From Acidimangrovimonas sediminis (GTDB lineage: Bacteria > Pseudomonadota > Alphaproteobacteria > Rhodobacterales > Rhodobacteraceae), in contig NZ_PHSN01000033.1 of assembly GCF_002871005.1 (NCBI RefSeq), positions 1 through 43,954 on the forward strand: a stretch of DNA of 43,954 nucleotides. The letters run 5' to 3'. Below, one piece after another: positions 38,188 through 43,954 of the stretch (its first letter is position 1; the number at the start of each line of letters is the position of its first letter). The notes under the pieces were generated by a model, which did no database searches, was not told where the DNA came from, and saw only the letters and a list, made by a program, of their open reading frames with translations. The translations under genes and the position numbers were made by a program.

Positions 38188-39638
38188 CTTTTGCAAAATC
38201 CTCTCAGTCCAATCTAAGCCGCGACCTGTTCGCCCTGACGCTCGACCCGGGCAGCGGGGTGGCGTTGCAGGCGCAGCTCCTCGACGCGCTGCGCGCGATC
38301 CTCGCCGCCGCGCCGGGACGCGCCGGCGCGCGGCTGCCGGCCAGCCGGACGCTGGCGGCGGAACTGTCGGTGTCGCGCACCACGGTGCAGGCGGCCTATG
38401 ACCAGCTGATGGCCGAGGGCTACCTTGTCGCCCACCGGGGCAGCGGCACCTTCGTCGCCGAGGAGATCACCCACCTCGCGCCGCCACCCCCCGGGGAACC
38501 CGCGCCCCAAAGGGCCGTGCGGGCCCCGGACAGGGCGGAACCCTGCGGCTGGCAACCGTTCCAGACCGGCATCCCGGACCCGGCACTGGTGCCCCACCGG
38601 CAATGGGCGCGCCACCTGGAACGGGCGTGGCGCGACCCCGGGCCGGCGCTGCTGGGGCGCCCCGATCCGCTCGGCTGGCAGCCTCTGCGCGTTGCGATCG
38701 CCGATCACCTTGCCGCCTGGCGCAAGCTCGACTGCGACCCGGACCAGGTGGTCATCACCTCCGGCGCGGCGGAGGCCTACGAGATCGTGTTTCGCGGGCT
38801 CACCCCGCCCGGGCAGGCGGTCGCGGTGGAGGATCCGTGCTGGCCCCGGGCGCGCGAGGTGCTGGCCACGGCGGGCGCCCGGCCGCTGCCGGTCAGGATC
38901 GACCGCGACGGGATCGACGCGGCCCGGATCCCGGCGGAGGCGACGGCGGTGGTGGTCACCCCGTCGCGGCATTACCCCACCGGGCGCAGCCTGCCGCTGT
39001 CGCGCCGGGTCGCGCTGCTCGACTGGGCCGCGCGGCATGGCGGGCTGATCGTCGAGGACGATTACGACAGCGAATTCCGCTACCGCGGGTCGCCCCTGCC
39101 CTCGTTCGCCGGGCTCGACGGACTGCGGCACGTGATCTACGTCGGCAGCTTCTCCAAGCTCGTCAGCGGCAGCATCCGGATCGGCTACATGGTGGTGCCA
39201 AGGGCGCATGTGGCACAGGTGCGCGCCTATCTCGACCGGGCGGGGGCGCGCGCGTCGCTGGTGCCCCAGCCGGCGCTTGCGGGCTTCATGGCGAGCGGGG
39301 AATTCGCGGTCCACCTCCGGCGGATGCGCCGGATCTATGCCCAGCGGCAGACCCATCTGCTGGCGGCGCTGGCCCCGGTGCGCGACCTTCTGGATCTCGC
39401 GCCGGACGCGGCGGGCATGCACCTTTGCCTGCCGTTGCGCCCCGCCCTCTCGGCCCGCGCGACCGATCGCGAGATCGCCCGCCGCTGCGCCGGGGCCGGG
39501 ATGCAGGTCGGCGCCCTGTCGTCGCACTGCGTTCTGCCCGGGGCGCCCGAGGCCCTGCTCACCGGCTATGCCGCCTTCCCCGAAGAGGCCCTGAGCGACG
39601 CCGCCGCCCGGCTGATCGCCGTGCTGCGCGAGGTCTGA
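38181..39638 (+). CDS. MocR/PdxR-type GntR regulator with aminotransferase domain
   Basis: A 485-residue regulator: a GntR winged helix (about 25-90: LPASRTLAAELSVSRTTVQA, LVAHRGSGTFVAEE) then a fold-type I aminotransferase-like domain (about 110-480), with GLIVEDDYDSEFRYRG and the PLP lysine in YVGSFSKLVSGSIRIGYM. PLP or a PLP adduct is the likely effector. PdxR members regulate vitamin B6 genes, and the divergent PNPOx-fold gene is the likely target. It differs clearly from the other MocR protein of this window (23389-24852). It converges on the glutathionyl-hydroquinone reductase gene. Confidence 0.91.
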   Translation: MATFAKSSQSNLSRDLFALTLDPGSGVALQAQLLDALRAILAAAPGRAGARLPASRTLAAELSVSRTTVQAAYDQLMAEGYLVAHRGSGTFVAEEITHLAPPPPGEPAPQRAVRAPDRAEPCGWQPFQTGIPDPALVPHRQWARHLERAWRDPGPALLGRPDPLGWQPLRVAIADHLAAWRKLDCDPDQVVITSGAAEAYEIVFRGLTPPGQAVAVEDPCWPRAREVLATAGARPLPVRIDRDGIDAARIPAEATAVVVTPSRHYPTGRSLPLSRRVALLDWAARHGGLIVEDDYDSEFRYRGSPLPSFAGLDGLRHVIYVGSFSKLVSGSIRIGYMVVPRAHVAQVRAYLDRAGARASLVPQPALAGFMASGEFAVHLRRMRRIYAQRQTHLLAALAPVRDLLDLAPDAAGMHLCLPLRPALSARATDREIARRCAGAGMQVGALSSHCVLPGAPEALLTGYAAFPEEALSDAAARLIAVLREV

Positions 39639-39697
39639 GCGCCGCGCCGGCAGAGGGCGCGTTCAAACGCCCCCCGCAACGCCCATGCCGTGGATCC

Positions 39698-40654
39698 TCA
39701 GCCCAGAAGCCGGGCGATATGGGCCGGTCCGGTGGGCACGATGCAGGTCGGGTTCAGCGCCTTGATCGAGTAATAGCCGCGGGTGATGTGATCCATGTTC
39801 ACCGTCTCTCGGATCCCCGGCAGGTGCAGGACGCGCTCCATGTAGGCCGAAAGCCGGGGGTAATCGGCGATCTGGCGGCGGTTGCACTTGAAGATGCCGT
39901 GATAGGCCGCGTCGAACCGGATCAGCGTGACGAAAGCGCGGATGTCGGTCTCGGTCAGCCGGTCGCCGAAGAGGTAATCGCCGCTCAGCCGGTCCTCGAG
40001 CTCGTCGAGCATCTCGAACACCCCGGCGACCGCCTCGTCATAGGCCGCCTGCGTCGAGGCGAAGCCGGATTTGTAGACCCCGTTGTTCAGCTTGTCGTAA
40101 AGCCGCGGGTTCAGCGCGTCGATCTCGGGCGCCAGATCGGCGGGGTAAAGCCGCAGGTCCGATGGCACGAGCCCCTCGAACGCCGTGTCGAACATGCGCA
40201 GGATATCGGCGCTTTCGTTGTTCACCATGACGTCGCGCTTCATGTCCCACAACACGGGCACGGTGGCCCGTCCGGTGATATGCGGATCGGCGCGGGTGTA
40301 GATCTCGTGCATGTGGCCTGCCCCGAACAGCGGATCCTCGTCCGCCCCCGGGTAGCCGCCGAAGGACCAGCCCTCGTCGCCCAGCACCGGGTTGACAACC
40401 GTCACCGGGATCAGCCCGTCCAGCCCCTTGAGCTTGCGCGCCATCAGCGCACGCGAGGCCCAGGGGCAAATATAGGCGACGTACAGGCGGTAGCGCCCGG
40501 CCTCGGCCCCGAACCCGCCCTCGCCCGTCGGACCGGGGGCGCCGTCCGGGGTGATCCAGTTGCGAAAGCTCGACACCTGACGGACGAAACGGCCCTTGGC
40601 ATCGGCCTTTTGCACCGGGTCCCAATCTCCCGTCCATTTCCCATCGACAAGCAT
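39698..40654 (-). CDS. yqjG: Glutathionyl-hydroquinone reductase (Xi-class GST)
   Basis: A glutathione transferase-like enzyme of 318 residues that reduces glutathionyl-hydroquinones. The diagnostic catalytic motif CPWA is in YICPWASRALMARKLKGL. VPVLWDMKRDVMVNNESADI binds glutathione (ES motif), and the C-terminal part has FGDRLTETDIRAFVTLIRFD and the conserved ITRGYYSIKALNPTCIVPTGP. The start MLVDGKWTGDWDP is the family's normal beginning. It is third in a leftward set after DoxX and the DODA-type dioxygenase, which points to quinone and catechol detoxification. Confidence 0.95.
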   Translation of the reverse strand: MLVDGKWTGDWDPVQKADAKGRFVRQVSSFRNWITPDGAPGPTGEGGFGAEAGRYRLYVAYICPWASRALMARKLKGLDGLIPVTVVNPVLGDEGWSFGGYPGADEDPLFGAGHMHEIYTRADPHITGRATVPVLWDMKRDVMVNNESADILRMFDTAFEGLVPSDLRLYPADLAPEIDALNPRLYDKLNNGVYKSGFASTQAAYDEAVAGVFEMLDELEDRLSGDYLFGDRLTETDIRAFVTLIRFDAAYHGIFKCNRRQIADYPRLSAYMERVLHLPGIRETVNMDHITRGYYSIKALNPTCIVPTGPAHIARLLG

Positions 40655-40726
40655 GGTGGTCCTTTCGGGCGTATGGGGGCCTCGCGGCGCCCCGGGCCTT
40701 TACGGCGCCCGGGGGCCGGCCACCCC

Positions 40727-41545
40727 TCAGGTGTAGATGAACGACCGCATCGAGACCGAGGCGATGTCGATCGAGGCGTTCATGAAGGTCAGGCGGTCAG
40801 AGGCGTCCGCCGCCCCCGCCACGGTCAGCGCAGGCAGGTAATGCTCCACCGTCGGATGCGCCAGCTTCAGCAAGTCTCCCATCCCCGCCCGGTCGGTCAA
40901 CGCGGCCAGATCGCCAGCCGCCAGCCGGTCCGAGAAGGTCAGGTCGAATTCCTCGGCCCAGTCGTAGGCCGGCGCGTCGAAGCGCATGGCGCGCAGGTTG
41001 TGAACCACGTTCCCCGACCCGAGGATCAGCACCCCGCGGTCGCGCAGCGCCCTCAGCGCCCGCCCGATCTCGAGGTGATGCGGCAGGTCCTTCGTCATGT
41101 CGAGCGACAGCTGGAACACCGGCACGTCGGCCCCGGGATAAAGCCATTTCAGCACCGACCACGCGCCGTGGTCGAGACCCCAGGTATCGTCGCCCTCGGC
41201 ATGGTGGCTGGCCAGGAGCGAGACGACCTCCTTCGCGATGTCGGGCGCACCCGGGGCGGGATATTGCTGGTCGAACAGCGCCTGCGGGAAGCCGTAGAAA
41301 TCATGAATCGTCTTCGGCATGGCCGAGACGTCCACCAGAGTCGACCCGCGCGTCATCCAGTGCGCCGAGACCACGAGGATCGCCTGCGGCCGCGGCAACG
41401 CACGTCCGAGAGCCTCCCAGCTGCGCGAATAGGGCGTGTCCTCGATCGCGTTCATGGGCGAGCCGTGCCCCAGGAAGACGACAGGCATCCGGTCCGAGGC
41501 GGCCAGCCCCTCTTTCAGCCGTTCGAGCGATTGAACGATACTCAT
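40727..41545 (-). CDS. ygiD: 4,5-DOPA-extradiol-dioxygenase-like protein
   Basis: A 272-residue member of the class III extradiol dioxygenase family (YgiD/DODA), which cleaves catechol-type rings using a divalent metal. The metal and acid-base histidines are present in PVVFLGHGSPMNAI, VVSAHWMT, GSGNVVHNLRAM and LKLAHPTVEHYLPAL. GLDHGAWSVLKWLYP is also characteristic. The ATG at 41545 (MSIVQSLERLKEG) is preceded by GAGAGGAGGGACAC. It lies 49 bp after the doxX gene and 72 bp before yqjG, on the same strand. Confidence 0.93.
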   Translation of the reverse strand: MSIVQSLERLKEGLAASDRMPVVFLGHGSPMNAIEDTPYSRSWEALGRALPRPQAILVVSAHWMTRGSTLVDVSAMPKTIHDFYGFPQALFDQQYPAPGAPDIAKEVVSLLASHHAEGDDTWGLDHGAWSVLKWLYPGADVPVFQLSLDMTKDLPHHLEIGRALRALRDRGVLILGSGNVVHNLRAMRFDAPAYDWAEEFDLTFSDRLAAGDLAALTDRAGMGDLLKLAHPTVEHYLPALTVAGAADASDRLTFMNASIDIASVSMRSFIYT

Positions 41546-41594
41546 GGCGTGTCCCTCCTCTCGGGTGCCTGTCGTGGAAACCAGGGGGCGCCGC

Positions 41595-42017
41595 TCAGGC
41601 GGCAACCGCCCGGCGCGGGGCCGGCGTCGGACGCAGAGCGTAGGCGCCGTCGCCCAGAAGGGCCAGCACGATCATCGCCATCATCCACAGCGCCGGGTAT
41701 TCCCAGCCGCCGCCCGGGTTGGTGAAGCCAAAGCCGTTCGCCGCATGCACGAACAGGATCGCGCCGAGCAGCGGGAACACCTCGATCACCGCGACGATCC
41801 GGGTCCAGAGGCCGAGGATCAGGGCGATGCCGCCGAGGATCTCGACCGCCATGGTCAGGTAGCCAAGCCAACCCGGCAGCCCGAGCGACGCGAAATAGCC
41901 GGCGGTCCCGGCGGGGGTGAAGACCAGGAGCTTGATCAGCCCATGGGTCAGGAACAGCGCGCCGGTCACGAGGCGCAGGATCAGGGCGGCATAGGGGGCC
42001 GTGCGGGTGTCGAGCAT
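41595..42017 (-). CDS. DoxX-family membrane protein
   Basis: A 140-residue protein with four membrane segments and DoxX motifs: LILRLVTGALFLTHGLIKL, YFASLGLPGWLGYLTMAVEI, GGIALILGLWTRIVAVI and a hydrophobic segment before ALLGDGAYALRP. DoxX-like proteins (such as YqjF, beside YqjG in enterobacteria) are linked to redox and thiol stress, without a firmly known reaction here. The ATG at 42017 (MLDTRTAPY) follows GGAGAGA. It is first in its operon and divergent from lysR. Confidence 0.87.
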   Translation of the reverse strand: MLDTRTAPYAALILRLVTGALFLTHGLIKLLVFTPAGTAGYFASLGLPGWLGYLTMAVEILGGIALILGLWTRIVAVIEVFPLLGAILFVHAANGFGFTNPGGGWEYPALWMMAMIVLALLGDGAYALRPTPAPRRAVAA

Positions 42018-42084
42018 CGTCTCTCTCCAATGGGGCGGGCCGGTCGGGCCCGGGGGGTCATCTGCCCCGGAAGATGCGCCTTGC

Positions 42085-42117
42085 CATTCAGGAATGAAAT
42101 GTAGAATAAATGGAATG
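42085..42117. promoter_or_regulatory. LysR-type operator candidate between doxX and lysR
   Basis: CATTCAGGAATG (42085-42096) is a perfect short dyad. Its GGAATG half is repeated at 42112-42117, exactly 21 bp (two helical turns) away, and a third GAAT lies at 42104-42107. Phased copies in an A/T-rich divergent region fit binding of a LysR tetramer. Confidence 0.5.
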
Positions 42118-42151
42118 ACTATGACCAAATTGTTCCTAATAGGGGCAGCGC

Positions 42152-43063
42152 ATGGATGTGATCGACGGGCTGCGCGCCTTCGTCGCGACGGTCGAGACCG
42201 GGTCTTTCACCGGTGGGGCCGAGCGGCTGGGCATTTCCAACCGACTGACCTCGAAATACGTGGCCGAGCTTGAAACCCGGCTGGGTGCGCGGCTGATCCA
42301 GCGCACCACGCGCCGGCTTGGCCTGACGCCCGCGGGGGCCGACCTTCTGGCACGCGCCCCTGCATTGCTGGACGATCTCGACGAGATGCTGGCGGCGGTG
42401 ACCGAAGACACCCACGGATTTCGCGGCACGCTGAGGATCTCGGCCCCCGTGACGTTCGGCGAGATCTACGTCATGGACCTGCTCAGCCGCTTCGCCGCGC
42501 CCCACCCCGACCTGACGATCGACCTGCGGCTTGACGACCGCTACGCCGATCTCGCGGCCGACGGGATAGACCTGGCCTTCCGCATCGGCACCACCGCGAT
42601 ATCGTCGCTGAAACGCGCCCGAATGGGAGAGATCACCTCGGTCGTGGTCGCGGCGCCCGCCTACCTTGCGCAGCACCCCGCACCGGTGCGGCCCGAGGAC
42701 CTGCGCGATCACCTCTGCATCGCCGACACCAACCGCGCCGACCCTCGGCACTGGACGCTGGTGCGCGACGGCACGCCGGTCAGCGTGACCGTCCCAACGC
42801 GGTTTCTGGTGAACAGTGCACGGGTGGCGCGCGACCTCGCCGTGGCGGGCAAGGGGGTCGCCTTCTGTCCCAGCTTCGTGCTTGGTGACGACCTTGCCGC
42901 GGGGCGGCTGGTGCGGCTCTTTCCCGATCACGCGCCGATCCGCCTGCCGGTCAGCGCGGTTTATCTCGAGGGCCGCACCCTGCCCCGCAAGCTGCGCGCG
43001 CTGATCGACTTCGCCCGCGCCGACTATCCCGGCGCGGGCCTCGGAACGGTGCCCCCGCCCTAG
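42152..43063 (+). CDS. LysR-family transcriptional regulator
   Basis: A 303-residue regulator with the N-terminal HTH (IDGLRAFVATVETGSFTGGA, LGISNRLTSKYVAELE, LIQRTTRRLGLTPAG) and a C-terminal substrate-binding domain (about 90-295: GTLRISAPVTFGEIYVMDLL, GIDLAFRIG, VAGKGVAFCPSFVLGDDLAAG). It is divergent from the doxX operon and probably activates it in response to quinones or related electrophiles. Its last residues VPPP and its stop codon are encoded by a 15-bp tandem repeat shared with the convergent gene. Confidence 0.93.
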   Translation: MDVIDGLRAFVATVETGSFTGGAERLGISNRLTSKYVAELETRLGARLIQRTTRRLGLTPAGADLLARAPALLDDLDEMLAAVTEDTHGFRGTLRISAPVTFGEIYVMDLLSRFAAPHPDLTIDLRLDDRYADLAADGIDLAFRIGTTAISSLKRARMGEITSVVVAAPAYLAQHPAPVRPEDLRDHLCIADTNRADPRHWTLVRDGTPVSVTVPTRFLVNSARVARDLAVAGKGVAFCPSFVLGDDLAAGRLVRLFPDHAPIRLPVSAVYLEGRTLPRKLRALIDFARADYPGAGLGTVPPP

Positions 43064-43093
43064 GTGCCCCCGCCCTAGTTGCCCCCGCCCTGG
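43049..43093. repeat. Three tandem 15-bp repeats across convergent gene ends
   Basis: GTGCCCCCGCCCTAG at 43049-43063 is followed directly by an identical copy at 43064-43078 and by a two-mismatch copy, TTGCCCCCGCCCTGG, at 43079-43093. The TAG of copy 1 is the lysR stop; the CTA within copy 2 is the stop of the opposing TIM-barrel gene. Repeat expansion therefore shaped both C-termini. Confidence 0.9.
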
Positions 43094-43914
43094 GCGCCCG
43101 GCACCGAAAGCGCCTGGTCGATCAGATCGAAGGAACGGCGCAGATCGGCCTCGAGCGTCGGGCTGTCCAGCACCTCCGGCGCCGTCGCCTCGACCGAGAA
43201 CGCCCCGTCGTAGCCCGCCGCCAGCAGCGCCCGCATCTGGCCGACGTTGTCGCACCGGTCGTCCGCCTCGACGAGGATCCGGTGCCCGTCCTGCTCCGCA
43301 TCCAGCGCCACCGACGGATCCGAGATGCCCGAGATGTGCACGATCCCGGTCTGGGCCGCGAAGACCCCGGTCTCGCCCGCGATGCAATGCTGGAACGTGT
43401 CGTGGATAAGCTTGAACCGCCCCGCCCCCACCTCGTCGAGCGTCCGGGCCAGCCACGCCTTGTGCCGGATCGACGAGGTCTCGAAACCGATCACCTCGAT
43501 CAGCGCGACCACGCCGGTGCCCTCCAGCATCGGCGCCACCCGCGCCATCGCGTCGCGCACCGCACGGTCCTGCGCCTCGGGCGGCGGCCTGCGCGCGTCG
43601 ACGCAGGGAATCAGGCTGATGGTCTCGACCCCCGCCGCCTCCGCCGTGGCGATCAGCGACCGGATCGCCGCATCGCGCTCCGCGTCCCAGACGTTGAAGG
43701 CATAGACTTCGCTCAGCCCCAGCAGGCGCTGTCCGCGCGCCTCCGCCATCTTCGCGGCCTCCGCCGGCGCGATCCCGTCGAAGAACGGCCGGCCGAGGTC
43801 GTTTCGGCACTCCACCCCCACGCAGCCCAGCCGCTCCGCGAGGTCGAGATACCCGGCGAAAGGCAGATGCCGCGCCGTCTTCTGGTTCAGAGCCCTCTTG
43901 AACCGTTTTTTCAT
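43075..43914 (-). CDS. TIM-barrel sugar isomerase-like protein (IolI/Hyi type)
   Basis: A 279-residue AP-endonuclease-2-like TIM barrel, the fold of hydroxypyruvate isomerase, inosose isomerase and tagatose epimerase. FAGYLDLAERLGCVGVECRNDLGRPFFDGI, in two pieces, opens the barrel and resembles 2-keto-myo-inositol isomerase (IolI) proteins. Metal-ligand candidates are E in ALIEVIGFE, D and H in FKLIHDTFQHCI, H in GIVHISGI, and E in GAFSVEATAP. The substrate may be a keto-inositol or a keto sugar; context to decide this lies beyond the window. Its ATG overlaps the stop codon of the upstream gene (ATGA), so it is translationally coupled to it. The C-terminal GAQGGGN comes from a tandem repeat. 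Confidence 0.82.
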   Translation of the reverse strand: MKKRFKRALNQKTARHLPFAGYLDLAERLGCVGVECRNDLGRPFFDGIAPAEAAKMAEARGQRLLGLSEVYAFNVWDAERDAAIRSLIATAEAAGVETISLIPCVDARRPPPEAQDRAVRDAMARVAPMLEGTGVVALIEVIGFETSSIRHKAWLARTLDEVGAGRFKLIHDTFQHCIAGETGVFAAQTGIVHISGISDPSVALDAEQDGHRILVEADDRCDNVGQMRALLAAGYDGAFSVEATAPEVLDSPTLEADLRRSFDLIDQALSVPGAQGGGN

Positions 43915-43954
43915 TTTGCGTCTCGCTCCATGATCGGTTCGACCTCTTTCGCGG
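43911..43954 (-). CDS. C-terminal end of an upstream coupled gene (partial)
   Basis: The minus strand reads AKEVEPIMERDAK and a TGA stop at 43911-43913 that overlaps the ATG of the TIM-barrel gene by two bases. The 14 codons seen are too few to name the product. The overlap shows the two genes form an operon that continues to the right. Confidence 0.45.
   Translation of the reverse strand, partial: AKEVEPIMERDAK

Noticed and set aside
38603-41725. A long plus-strand open frame of about 1,040 codons over the MocR gene and the opposite-strand yqjG and ygiD genes
   Set aside because: It overlaps three genes with strong family motifs in other frames; its translation is Arg/Gly/His-rich and resembles nothing.

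Overview
The window reads as chromosomal DNA of an alphaproteobacterium, most likely of the Rhodobacterales. It is very GC-rich and carries the hom, glpX and recJ genes close together. Long shadow frames lie opposite almost every gene, and the protein families (TauE/SafE with a taurine-type aminotransferase, BKACE, MocR regulators, DUF6282) are common in that order. The species assignment is inference; no rRNA is present.

Layout. (1) 1-1616 is a scar: a twice-broken remnant of a helicase/nuclease gene, an IS110-family transposase cut at its 3' end, and about 460 bp of decayed DNA. (2) 1617-9690 is housekeeping and regulation: a TetR repressor with its own palindrome, a small lipoprotein, homoserine dehydrogenase, a LuxR-type solo, fructose-1,6-bisphosphatase GlpX, an alpha/beta-hydrolase that seems to have lost two catalytic residues, RecJ and tRNA-Glu. 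(3) 9906-23376 holds a soluble PAS chemoreceptor, then a long leftward operon and its control region. In transcription order the operon is a branched-chain-type ABC importer (binding protein, LivF, LivM, LivG, LivH), a bicupin, a flavodoxin-fold quinone reductase, a DUF6282 amidohydrolase, an HpcH/HpaI aldolase and a DHOD-like flavoprotein. An IclR regulator and a divergent beta-keto acid cleavage enzyme sit upstream. (4) 23389-27214 is a MocR regulator, a TauE/SafE exporter and a taurine:pyruvate-type aminotransferase. (5) 27523-37459 is a rightward cluster: amidohydrolase, CobW-type metal chaperone, aldehyde dehydrogenase and a complete Dpp-type ABC importer. (6) 37469-39638 is a flavin-binding PNPOx-fold protein divergent from a second MocR regulator. 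(7) 39698-43063 is a quinone/catechol stress set (glutathionyl-hydroquinone reductase, DODA-type dioxygenase, DoxX) with a divergent LysR. (8) The right edge has a TIM-barrel sugar isomerase-like gene translationally coupled to a gene running off the window.

The most interesting part is region 3. A shared 17-bp operator-like sequence, about GTTTCGTTAGRGAAAAC, occurs before the importer operon, before iclR and before the BKACE gene. These genes therefore look like one substrate-induced regulon for importing and degrading an unidentified compound: reduction, hydrolysis, aldol cleavage, then beta-keto acid cleavage. I know of no described pathway with exactly this gene set, but the substrate cannot be read from sequence.
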